A DNA stretch of 64,000 nt, taken from positions 1 through 64,000 of the forward strand of contig CM057063.1 in NCBI GenBank assembly GCA_029945375.1, read 5' to 3'. The notes beneath the pieces were generated by a model. The model made no database searches. It was given only the letters and a program-made list of their open reading frames with translations, and was not told the DNA's origin. This DNA comes from Agaricus subrufescens. Taxonomy: Eukaryota; Basidiomycota; Agaricomycetes; Agaricales; Agaricaceae. Numbering within the stretch: position 1 is the first letter of the stretch; the number at the start of each line of letters is the position of its first letter. The position numbers and the translations under genes are program-made. This document shows positions 21,289 through 32,382 of the stretch, one piece after another.

Positions 21289-22349
21289 ATGGCAGATAAA
21301 CCGAATGTCAAGTCGATAGACTTATACAAGGAATTCTCGGCCATCACTGTCAGTGTCTTTTGTTTTCGAACGCATGAAACTTATCCATGTCATGTCAAGG
21401 GAAACCGTATTGTTTTCAACAGCTCAGCCCCGTACATCCCCCAATATGTTACTTCAAACCTCTCCGCGACCTCAGACCCAAGCGCAGTGTACGCAAACCG
21501 TGTGAAAGGGCGCCAACTTCTTCTCGAGAATCCTGTGCGCAAGTCCGAAAAGAAAAAAGAGGAAGAACAAAAACGTCAGCGACTCCAGGAGTCGAAAAGG
21601 CGCAAGAAGCTAGGGGTGATAGGACAGCGGGAAGCAAAGGAGAAAGGCGTATGGAAGTTGGATAAATCTCAAACCGAGTGGGTATCATGCTGTCCCTCTG
21701 TTACACGGGCTGATACTGATGGTGTAGGTACCGGCTTTTCTTACCGTTGCACCATCTGTGGATGGCCTACATGTCCGAGCTTCTCACGTTAGCTTTACCT
21801 CCAGGAGGCAGCGCTTCACCGACCGCAAAGTCGATACCATCATCACACATTATGTTCCCAAAACTTGTCAAGGCTGATTTCCATGGTGCAGTCATAAGTG
21901 GTAAGTTTCTCAACTTGATCTCTCTTCAGCCGATATGTGATCTGACCAGCAGCGCTAAGTTCGCCAGAGCCGGAATTCGTGTCTTGTCGGTATTACCGGC
22001 ATCGTCATACACGAGACTGAAAATGCCTTCAAGATAATCACCAAGACAAATGCTGTCAAACGTAAGTGATGATCACTCTACCCTCAAATGGTTTTGTAAC
22101 CGGACGAGTTGCGCAGTAATTCCCAAAGCGAATTCAATATTCACACTCACAATTCCTTTGTACTCGACACTCTCTCCTTCGCATAATGCAAACACGCCGC
22201 TCCCAGTTCCAGGCCCGGATGAAACACCTGACAAAACGGTTCTTGATGAACCTCATTTTGAATTCGATCTATATGGCAATCAGTTTCGCTTTCGTTCCGC
22301 AGATAGGGCTGGAAGAAAATTCAAGCATAAGGAGACAATCGAATTATGA
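21289..22349 (+). CDS. POP4: Ribonuclease P/MRP protein subunit Pop4 (Rpp29)
   Basis: Four exons, 21289-21677, 21728-21900, 21960-22061 and 22117-22349, give 298 residues. The C-terminal half is the Rpp29/Pop4 Sm-like barrel: the basic leader REAKEKGVWKLD, then LHHLWMAYM, LVKADFHGA, GIVIHETENAFKI and the terminal FRSADRAGRKFKHKE. The protein binds the RNA of RNase P and RNase MRP, which mature pre-tRNA 5' ends and pre-rRNA in the nucleus. Introns are 50, 59 and 55 bp with clear branch-like CTGA(T/C) sites. The frame is open further upstream, but ATG 21289 is the first Met. The stretch near 21343-21433 fits the family poorly and may hide one more short intron. It is a single housekeeping gene with no linked partner. 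Confidence 0.92.
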
Positions 22350-25300
22350 TTATGAACTTTTGTTCATCAGAACAGAATGCAATGTTCCGATATGCTTTCA
22401 TTGTGACAGACGCCAACTATGATTTACGAACGTCAGGATCAATATTCCATGTCGATTTCGAGTATCTAAAGAGGGAAAGGACGTAACACCGCCGACCTTA
22501 CGTTCTCTGGCATAGCCCACGCCTATCTTTGGTCATAGGCCTCAGGCCAGCTGTGATATCAACAGACAGACACGTTCTGTGATAAGACGTCCGGACACAA
22601 AACAACGTCGGCTTTTCCCGACTATATGATTCCTGAGCTTCGGTTTTGTCCTCAAATCTAAATGAGGTGACGTACTGCAGTTGTTCGTATTTTACATTAT
22701 CTCGGCTATACTTACAGTCGCTTACCCTTTGAATGTAATCTGGAAGCAGCCAACTCGGGGCATATAATTCAAGAACATGTCGTCTGTGAGGCTCCAAACC
22801 GTACAATAATCAGTTTCTACACTTGAAGCTCTACAAAGAAACGTTTTCCCAAAGAAGAAAAGTGTTTGATACCATGCATTGATTTCGCCTACCCTTGTAT
22901 CTGTCACACAGCCTCTTTGCAGAAGCCTTCATTAGTGTCTCATCGCTATCAAATACATTCAGACATGGGTATAGGAAATAATTTAAGATATGACACGTGG
23001 ATGAACTTTGTTGGTTCACAGGCACTCACAAAGTGGGGATCCGTCCGGTTTTCATCAGTCCTTTCCTTCCATTCTCACTTGCTCCACTACGTCCATCTAA
23101 TCGTATCTTACGTAAATGACTGTTAAATGATTGTTTCGATCAACGATGTGCGTAAAATTTGTCAGGTGCATGTAGGACCCCTTTTCGCTGGTGTGAATTT
23201 CTGCAGGTCTTCTTGTCATCTAGACGCACTATTGATCAGAAGAAGTCGAAACCTCAGCCACGGCGCAGCCTCAATCTTCTTATATTATTATTAACGCTAC
23301 GCTTTCCTTGTTTCAATATACTCATAAATCATTCGAACAAGGACATGTGAAAGACTGGCACTGATAATCCATCAAGAAGCCATTTCTTTTCGTAGTGGCA
23401 GTGCTTTGTCTTTCTCATGTCCCAGGTAAATGACCGCCAATGAACTTAAACGCTTAGCTTGAGTGTCATAACTTCGAGTTCGCACTTCAGAAATGACGTA
23501 GAGGGTCTTGATGAATGCAGGCGATGCATCATCAATTACCTCGATATTGAGATGCTCATGATGATGATTATGTAGGCGAGTTTCTATTTTGGAAAACAAT
23601 CTAGCAGAACCACTAGCTTGGGCAGAACATTAGCCGGGGAACATATAGTATTATCCTGAATCTCAGTTAATTGTGTGAACTGATGGCTAGTGAACCTTGC
23701 CTGCTTATGACTAGTGCTGGAGTAAGTCTTTTCTGGTGCGACAACTCGATCGCTCCGCAGCAGCACACGTGTTGAGGCGGTGCTTGGAAGACGTCTCAGC
23801 CGAATGAAGTTTCACGCACTGACGCAAGAAATGCGTCAGTTGTCATCGACATCGTCAACAGTGACTGAACTTCCTTGCCCTTACGAGTCCACCCCACTGG
23901 TGCGAACGCTTCTCCAATGATGCCGAGCTTTTGCCTAAGCATAGAAATGTTCTACTCAACATCTCATCGACATCACATGCAATGATTGAGTACATAGAAT
24001 CCCGTTCTCTCACAAAGTGATACGCACTAATTATACACTCACGACAGAAATCTTCATCGATGGGAATTCTTCTCGTCAACGTTACGAGATAACTGTATTC
24101 TTTCCGTCTTCAATCGTCTCATGTTTTCTATATCGGATTCATCTGTTTAATTAAAGACTTATCATTCTTATCTCATCAGGACCTGGCTTCTTTTTGCATC
24201 AATGGGTAATTGTTTATTGTTAATGCCTCCCGCATCCGCAGCGAGCTTTGATAATCACCGGCGGAATGTAATATCGTGGGCAGCTAACCCACGAGGCCAT
24301 GACTAGACCAAGGAACATGCCACTTCGGAATTACCCGGAGTGATCTAACTCCTTTATCTTTTTAATTTCACTTTCAGAAGAATAGACATTGTTGTCACAG
24401 TGTCACGATATTCCATGCAGGTATCCTTTATCCCCCGTAGGCCGGCCGGTTGCCGGTAGCGAACCGGTGAGCGGCTACAGACCCACCTACATCTCCGAAC
24501 ATGATAATGATTTGTCAAAGAATTGAATAAGGACTAGTCAAGAACGGATTACGGCGATAGCCTTTGGGGGTGCTCACTCCTCCGTTGAACGATTCTCAGC
24601 AGCTATGCATGCAAAGTGCATATAATAAGACGCTGCGTACATCATGTTTATGTCCGGCTAACAAGGACTATCGGTAGTGGGCACAAATTGGATACGTGAC
24701 ACAAGATATAGGTTGTTATCGAAGATAGGAAGCATATGGCGACTATGCGAAAAAAAAAAATACTATTGAGAACATTAGGAACACAATCGATAATCAGCGC
24801 CCATAGACAAGGGACATCTGAGGGAGATCCGCGAAACTAAACCAATGCCGGCGGCTCGCTTTGCCGGCGTCTTGCATTGTTGTCGTCTTGTAAAATTAAT
24901 TTCATCGCGAGCTCAACACATGTACCTCGTCCATACCTTATGAAATTAGAGACTGGCAGATAGTGGATCCAAAGTGAGCTTACCAAGCCGTGCTAGATAT
25001 CACAAAGTTGAACTACCCCCAGTAACGTTAAAGAAGCTTGATCTCTGGACTCCTGAAGCTGTCTTTGAGGGCCTAGACCCCGCCACATATGCGATTTTCA
25101 CAGAGTCTCCGCGCAACGTGGTGATGCTGAAGACAACGATTGAAGATAATCAGTCTATTGGAGTAGGATCCGAGTGCTACTAGTGGCATTATTGTGTACT
25201 TTATCATATCTTTCGTCCAGAAACAGGGGCTGTAATAATGCGGACTAAAAGTCTCATGCCGATGTGTACTGCTGATCTTATCTTTTCTGGGAAACGAAGA

Positions 25301-25851
25301 TCAATTTGCGTGGTCTGGCGGCCCCAAAAACCCCAAGAAGATAATTCAAGTCTCCAACCTATTTACCACCCACTCCACTTCCTGTGCTCCTAATACTCTA
25401 CCGAACAACAAAGCAAAAGCTTTCGTGAGTGCTCTTGTATGTTTATCGAGGCGATGTCTCGTGGAGAGTTGTTAAAAGAGATCGTTGGACATTTATCGTG
25501 ATTGAAATCTCCATGGGATGGGCGGAAACTTTCATTTGTTAATTTATGAGAAGAGGCCTTGGCCTCGTGGGGTGGGTGGGGTGGAGGAGAAAGCCCGTTC
25601 AATTGTTTGGGAGACAAAAAGGTGCCGCTGCCGACCAATTATCAGGGTTCCATCCCCTAGAGGGAACGGCAGTGGTGGTGCCATGCTTGGCATCTTCGGC
25701 TTATATTCTTCACTAATGGTGGAGTTGCCTCAACTCCTTAACTTTCTCTCTTTCTCTCTTCCATCTACATCTACCCCCCATCCACTGCGATGTCTCCCTA
25801 CTAACGTGCTCCAGTTCTCTCGAACATCTTTCTTCGAATATTTCGAGCAAT
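22350..25851. other. Long intergenic region, gene-poor
   Basis: No gene is firmly supported in these 3.5 kb. A 70-codon frame at 24974-25183 (plus, non-ATG opening) reads like a protein fragment (ARYHKVELPPVTL...) and may be a remnant, but no domain is recognised. A short hairpin (GCCGG...CCGGC) lies near 24845-24870 and an A-run near 24751. The last 400 bp are pyrimidine-rich and lead into the urate oxidase start. Confidence 0.4.
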
Positions 25852-28800
25852 ATGCCCGCTGGATCGACTCTCGCGCGTGCCGAATACGGCAAAACCAATG
25901 TTCGGGTGTTCCGAATCGTTAGAGAGGGGAAATGGCATCATGTCGTCGAGTATGATGTGACTGTCCTTTTGCAAGGCGATATTTCAAAGAGGTGTGTGTG
26001 TCCGTCTCTACAGCAATCCCGCCTTTTTTTCTCTTCCCGTTATCCTCCTACACACTCACGCACACCCATGTTCGGGCGCCGAGCGGGCATCGAAAATGCG
26101 TGTGTGAGTGGATATTTTTCGGCACGGCATGTCCATTCATGTCAGAGCCTGGGATGAGATCATTCGCCAAGGATTTCGGCTTGGAGGTCTAGACCGCGTC
26201 CATATGATGTTTAAGGAGTGTTGTGTCGGTTTCAGGGGGCAAAGTGCTGATGGTGCCTTGATGTTTTTAAAAACAGTTACACCCAGGCAGACAACTCGGT
26301 GGTTGTTGCCACAGATTCAAGTGTGTTCCTTAATTTTTTTCCCGCCCGTGCCGGGTTTTTTAACACGTTCTCATGATCGACCTTTGTTTTCTTTTTTTTC
26401 CCCTTTTTTTTTCCTGCTTTGCTGGCTTTCTTTCTTGTCCCTTCACGCATGGTACATCTGTGTTTTTTTTTGCGAAACGGATCTATTCTCTCTTCGGCGC
26501 TTTGGTCGGGGATAATGGGTCATCTGGTGTCATGAACCTGGGGTTATGACGGAGCGAATAGTGAAGAACATCACTTACTGTGCGTCGTCGTCCACTCTTT
26601 CTCCCCTCTCGTCTCCCTCTATCTCTCTCCTCCCTTACCTTCGTCCCTTTACCTTTCTTACAATTTACCTCAACACGCTCATACGCAATGTTTCAGACTT
26701 GGCGAAAACCTCTCCTCACATTCTCTCACCCGAGAGATTCGCTATTCACCTTGGAGTGTTTATGGTTAGCAAATATTCGCATATCGACAGGGTGGATGTG
26801 AAGGTCGAGCAATTGAAGTGGAAGAGAATTTTGGTGCCTGGGGAACAGAAAGATGAGGACGAACACAGCCATGCATTTTGGAGAGATGGAGAGGATAAGA
26901 GGATGGCTAAAGTCATTGTGCGTCTTGTTTTCCCTGTTTTTTTTAATTTTTCTTTTGTTTTTGTTTTTGTTTTTGTTTCGGGGGAGGAGGGATTTTTGCT
27001 TTTGGAGGGTGGTTGTGAGACGTGAGAGGTAATGTGGCTGATTGGGAGTCATGCTTCTTTGTCAGGTCGATGCGAGTAAGGGAAAAGATAAATTGACTGC
27101 TAGCGTTAGCGCTGGTATATCTGATCTTCTTGGTACGTGTCTTCTGTTGTTTTCTCATTCGCTTCTGAGACTTATTTCTAGTTCTCAAATCTACCGGCTC
27201 CGCGTTCACCGATTTTATCCAAGATGAATTTACGACTCTCGTGCCTGTCAACGATCGCATTTTCTCCACTTCGATCGACCTCGTGTATACTTTTGAAGAT
27301 ATTTCGATCGTCGCGCGCAAGGACGGGAAGAACCTAGATTTCGATATTCCGTTGAAGGAGGGTGAGGAGGGATATGCGGGGAGTGTTTGGGACGAGGGTG
27401 TTTTTGATAGAGCTAGGAAGGCGACGGTGGAGGTTTTCGCGTTGGACGAAAGTGCCAGCGTCCAGGTGAGTCAACGGTATTTTTGTTTTGGTCGTCTTTT
27501 TTTGTTTTTGGGTTTTTGAGTTTTTTTGGGTTTTCGTGGGAGGGGGTCTGTCATTTGGGCCGCGCAGCCGACCGTTTCCATTCCCCCGGTCCGGCGGTTG
27601 GTATTAAAAGCCAAGCCGCGGAGCGCGTGCGGTAAATTTGAAATTTACCCGAAACTTTGAGAGCGCGACACTAATTCGGTACCGCTCGTATGTTTCCTCA
27701 GGGATGATGGCATTTTCAGTTTGGTGGCCCAGAATAAGGGGATTCGAATCTGGTTTCTGTGCTTTGGTTAATTTTTTTTTCTCGTAACGATGTGCGCTCC
27801 CTGATGCGTCGGGAGCTCACCCTGGGCATTTTGATCCTGGATTTCATTTTCGTTGCTTGGGTTATCACCCCCTCGTTTTTTATTTGGGTGTACGGGTCAC
27901 GCAACATGCGATAGGTGTCGTGATTCGGTGTTGGTGATACACATGCGTGTTGGGTGTGTACGTGTGTGGTGTGGCGGTTTTGAATTTAATTGATGAGGGA
28001 TTGGTGATCTGACAAGTTGTTTTTCAATGATCTCTCTTTCCCTGAAGGAAATTGACACATTGGACGGTTTTGACATGTGTCACTTGTCGTCCGTTGATTT
28101 CCGTAATCAGTGATCCCGTATTTTAAACTTTCGATCTTCGCTCTCCTTTTCTTGCTCTTTTTCGCTGTTCAGTGTGCGCGGGGGGTGAGGAGGGGAGGTG
28201 AGGAGGTTATTCTCAATTATGGGATTGTGTGTCCCGAATCGAGAGGATGGTGGCGTGTGTTGTGCGGTGGGATGGATAGATGGAGAAAGGAACCCGGCGA
28301 AATCGAGATTATGAAAAAGAAAAAAATGATGCTCCACCGCATTGTTATCGTTTCTATCTTTCTTTCTTTGTTTGGTCTTACTTTCACTTCGGGGTCTATA
28401 TGTGGGTTTCCTTTGTTTTGACTTATCAAATTGGATTTTTTTTCTAGGCGACGCTTTACAGGATGGGGCAGAGGGTCGTTGAGGAGAACGGGGGAGTGAG
28501 GGACGTGAGATATGTGCTGCCGAACAAGCACTATATTCCGGTGGATATGAGGTATATTGGGATCGATAATCTTACACCGTACGTGGTCCATCTTCGTCTT
28601 TTTCTCTTGGAGGGGGGGGGCGGGGGAGTCACGTTTATCGGGTAGGGGGGGGCCGGAAATTCGTTTCCCATATATCCCACCACCTCCTATTTGGACGGGG
28701 CGTTGACCGAGTTCGAGAGATTTTCCGGTATGTGTAGCGATGCACAGCCGATCGGTAGGCGATCTGGGGGGAGAGGAGAGATGAAAAAAGCCGCAGCATG

Positions 28801-29210
28801 TGAACCGCGTCCAAAAGAATAACCCCCCTAATTCTTGGATCGAAGAGATGTTTATTTTTGGGGCAACCGGGAGGGAAGAAGGCAGATGGGTTTTTGCGCC
28901 AGATCTTGGAAATCGGGATCTTGGCTAGGGTTGGGGGCGCCTGGCCGATTTGATGCACGATGGGGGGGTCTGCTGGCGTTGGCGGCGCGCCGGCGCGGGG
29001 CGATGGACGGGGCCTCGGCCCTCTGTGCTGCGACCGTTGCCTGCGGCGAGGCCTGGAACTGACCAGCGGGTTTGCTTAGGGCGCGCGCGGAGGTGTTCTG
29101 CCCGATTGCGGCGCCGAGGTCCGTGAATGTTTGTGACATGCTTTGTTGACGTCAGTTGACTTCCGGATGGGTTCAGTGGATTGATCTCCGCCACGATCTC
29201 GCGCAAATAG
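25852..29210 (+). CDS. Urate oxidase (uricase)
   Basis: Nine exons are joined in phase: 25852-25991, 26277-26320, 26563-26580 (18 nt), 26697-26917, 27066-27132, 27182-27465, 28448-28578, 29080-29118 and 29177-29210. They encode 325 residues. The enzyme oxidises uric acid to 5-hydroxyisourate and H2O2 in purine catabolism. Recognised segments include NVRVFRIVREG, the active-site YTQADNSVVVATDS, LSPERFAIHLG, HSHAFWRDG, the SAFTDFIQDEFTTL segment, DESASVQATLYRMGQR and LPNKHYIPVDM. The last exon gives SGLISATISRK-stop; a canonical peroxisomal SKL-type tripeptide is absent. Introns are 285, 242, 116, 148, 49, 982, 501 and 58 bp, far longer than the usual 50-60 bp in this window. Reading on past the exon 7 or exon 8 donor would give a wrong C-terminus. 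Confidence 0.93.
27631..27649. repeat. Perfect 9-bp inverted repeat in uricase intron 6
   Basis: GGTAAATTT and AAATTTACC flank a single G. It is a compact palindrome in the middle of the 982-bp intron. Its function is unknown; it might be a protein-binding site or chance. Confidence 0.4.
28609..28655 (+). other. G-run cluster in uricase intron 7
   Basis: Runs of 9, 5, 3 and 8 consecutive G residues occur within 47 bp on the coding strand just after the donor of the 501-bp intron. The arrangement could form a G-quadruplex in the pre-mRNA or DNA. Confidence 0.5.
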
Positions 29211-29241
29211 AAGACGTCATGTCTCAGAGGGGTGGTCTGTG

Positions 29242-29360
29242 CGGGCGACGGCGGGGTGGGCAGCGGCGAGGGCGAGGGCGGGGTGGGGGGTGCGGTGGGG
29301 GCGCGGGGGCTGGGGCCGGGGCGCGGGGGCGGCGGGGGAGGGCGAGCTGTTGCCAGGGGG
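29242..29360 (+). other. G-rich island between uricase and transcription factor
   Basis: About 120 bp of almost pure G with some C on the plus strand, holding more than ten runs of three or more G. It begins about 30 bp after the uricase stop and ends about 90 bp before the next ATG. It may lie in the uricase 3' UTR and/or the promoter and leader of the transcription factor, and is a strong G-quadruplex candidate. Confidence 0.6.
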
Positions 29361-29450
29361 CCGTGCGAAGATGACGTCTGGGGAGAGTAACTAAGCCGGA
29401 ATTAATCTGATCTTTATAACTACACCGTCATTGCTCGTCCGCTGAGAACG

Positions 29451-32382
29451 ATGGGAGGCGACCACAAATGCCCCGTCTGCCAGGCCACCTTTACCCGCCC
29501 GCAACATGTCGCCCGCCACATGCGCTCCCGTGCGTGTCTCCGCCTCTCCACTGCCCCGATCCTCACTCTCCACAGACACCGGCGACAGGCCCTACAAGTG
29601 TCAGTTTTGCGGCGACCAGTTTGCGCGAAGGTGGGCCCCGCGCTCCTCAGCTCTCCACTGCCCCTGTTGACGCCCCTTTTCTCCAGCGATCTCCTCTCGC
29701 GGCACATAAACAAATGCCATGCGAATGAAAAGCCTGTCCCCGTCCAGGGCAGACGGAAAGGCTCTGCCTCGGCCTCGCGCGCCACCACCTCCAAGCAGGC
29801 ATGTGACCAGTGCGTCCAGTCCTCTCTCCCCTGCGACGGCAGCAACCCCTGTGGTCGGTTTTCCTCTCTCCTGCCCTCCCTCTCCGTTTTCTGACCGCAA
29901 TCGCACACAGTCAAGTGCGTCCAGCGCAAATGCCGGTGCACCTATGTCAAGTTCCACCGCCAGACCGCCCCCGTCGGCCCAGGCCACAACCCCCGCCCCA
30001 CCGTGCCCGTCATCCCTCCCAATTCCGCCGCCATCTCCTCCTCCCGCCTCCCGCTCTCCTACCCCTCCGACGACTTTTTCCTCCAGCCCCCGCCCCCCGG
30101 TGCCGTGGCTGACCCCCTCTACTCGTCTCACAGCTTTAATTTCCCGTCGCTCTATCCCGACCCCGCCTCCAACCAGGATTTTACCTCTAAATACAGAGCC
30201 CAGGCCGAACTGCTCAGAAACGGCGCCGCCGCCTCCGTATCAGGTAATGCGCACTTTGCCCCCGCTGGCGGCGGCGGTACTGTGGGTCCTGGCATCTCTC
30301 CTCTTTCGTCTTCACACATGTACAGCGATCCGCGATCCACTTCCGGAGCCTCTTCTTGGGCTCCGTGGGGCCAGGAAACGGCCAACGCTTATCATCACCA
30401 GGATCCCTTACATGGTAATACTCTTAATTATCGTTGTTAGACATAACTGTAGCGCTAAGCATGCATATTATTTTGCTTTTTCCCTTTCCGCCTTCTACAT
30501 CTAGATAAGGATATGCACCGTGGCCATGATCCCCTGTCACACCGCTCACAACCCCAGGCCTACCTGAATAGCCAAGGAATTCCTCACGCCTTGCAGCAAT
30601 CTTCTTCTTCTGGCGCCGGGTCCTCCTACTCCCATCAGCTCCAGTCTTCTGCCCCCTACCTGCGTCGTGGATCCGTGGAATTTGGATCTAGCAGCGAAGG
30701 CAGCCATAGAAGCCCAACCACCGCCGACCATTCGATGCCATCTTCCGCCGCCTCCTCCAACGTCCACCTGCCCCTCGATAATCTCACAATGCAACAGCCC
30801 CATTCGTTGTCCTATAACGTAAGTCAATGATCGTTGGCCATCATCTTCTGTTGCCACTCGCCCGTGCTTCTTTCTTCTTTCTCCTTTCCTATCCTGTCCT
30901 TTGTCTCACCTCCGTCCATTCTAGGCCCTTGACAACTTATCGGATCATCATCCCAATTATTCTGCCCAAGCCCCGCGTCAGGACCAAGTCAACGGCCTGC
31001 AATCCAGTGCGTTTGTGCCCGGCAAATCTTTCCAAACGTTCTCTCATTCATCCGTAGGACTTTCCAACGCCAATACCGCTGCCGGCGACAATGGTGGTGG
31101 TGGTGGTGGTGCTGAAACCTCCTTTTTCCCCGGTATGATGAACCTCGAAGGCGGGGGCGACATGTCCTCGCTCTCCCAAGTTCCCGCGGACGACCCAGAT
31201 GCGACACCGATGCCCTTGAAAGAGAACCCTCCCCCCAGCAACCAATTATCCGCCGCTCCTCCCGTTGCTATTGCACTTCCTATGAGGACCTCGAGCGCGG
31301 GTGGAAGTGATATGACGGCAGGCAACAACATGTTCATTAATCCGACCGGTAACGGAGAGCCGAAGGAATTCAGAGACTTCTGGAAGCAATATGTCAGGAC
31401 ACCGTTGAGTGGTCCCGATGCTACAGCAAGCGGTGTTCCCATGAGTTCACCCCCGTCGTCGTCTATCAATGGCGGGGGTCTTATGTCACCTCCTGGCATG
31501 GGCTTTAGACGCCAACGGGTTGCGTCTATGCCTAGTTCCAAGACGCCTACAATAGCGATGTCGTTACAGCCGGCCCATTTACAACAGCATCAACAAAGGC
31601 AGAATGATCGTGCCGGCGACGGTGGCGAGTCGGGTGTACGGACGACGTTGAACGAGGACTTGAAGAGTTATGAAGCCGCCGTCCTAGCCAGGAAGGCGCC
31701 TACGAATCTAAATCTAGTTCCGAAGGCTCGGAGAGGGACTGTCCCGGCTTTACCTCCTTCTCCGTCATCGGCGAATAGATTTGGAGTCATACAGGGTGTT
31801 GGCATTCCCCCGCCCATCAAGTTTGATACCCTTCTTCACAATAACCAACAACTTCAATGTTCACCTCACGATGCGAGGCCGAGCAGTTCTTTGACGAACG
31901 AGAGCAGTTCCTCGGGCGATGGAGGATCACCATTCTCTCTCAGCGGTACTTATATGGGTCACCATCCGCATTCTCCTCTTTCGTTCCCGCCAGGTCAGCA
32001 GTTGCAGAGTCCTAATCTCTCCGGAGCACAGTTTATGATGCGCAGAGGCTCGCCTTCGAACTCGAGTACCAGTACCACCGGCGGTGAATCCTCTTCCAGG
32101 GCATCTTCAGTTTCTGCTGCTGACGAAGGCTCTGATGATCGAGACGGAAACAATCATAGTGACGATTGCTATGGAGGTGCCGCAGGTAGTGGCAAGTCAG
32201 CTATGAGACCTTCATATAAGAGGTTGGCCTCGACGACTTTGGCACCTGTGAAAACGAAGAAGAGGGCTTCGGACTTGAAAGTTAGATCGGCGGCAGGGGG
32301 TGGAGAGGAGACGTTGGAATCCCCTACGTCGGACCTTGAGGTTACTCAAGGTTTCGCTTCAGGCGCTCTCGGGATCCATTAA
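29451..32382 (+). CDS. C2H2 plus Zn2Cys6 fungal transcription factor
   Basis: Six exons, 29451-29529, 29576-29630, 29687-29853, 29911-30414, 30505-30818 and 30925-32382, give 858 residues. Two N-terminal C2H2 fingers (HKCPVCQATF and YKCQFCGDQF, each followed by H-x3-H or H-x4-H) are followed directly by a fungal Zn2Cys6 cluster. That cluster starts CDQCVQSSLPC and is completed across the third intron (CVKCVQRKCRC). The rest is long and disordered, with Ser-, Pro-, Gly- and Gln-rich stretches, a Gly run near 31095-31112 and a bipartite basic patch near the C-terminus (KTKKR). It should act as a DNA-binding regulator in the nucleus; the target genes are unknown. The gene is markedly GC-rich, and its first three introns are only 46-57 bp. 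The uricase gene lies immediately upstream on the same strand, but a regulatory link is not shown. Confidence 0.92.

Noticed and set aside
24280..24310. Stem-rich stretch resembling part of a tRNA
   Set aside because: No complete cloverleaf, anticodon arm or T-loop GTTCNA motif at the right spacing.
24974..25183. 70-codon frame with protein-like composition
   Set aside because: No ATG at the start and no recognisable family; mentioned only in the intergenic note.
28110..28421. Open frames inside uricase intron 6
   Set aside because: The flanking exons join perfectly in phase, and these frames have no conserved content, so they are intronic.
29147..29149. Apparent uricase stop after CPIAAP
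   Set aside because: A phase-2 intron from 29119 to 29176 restores the canonical GLISATI ending, so this stop is intronic.
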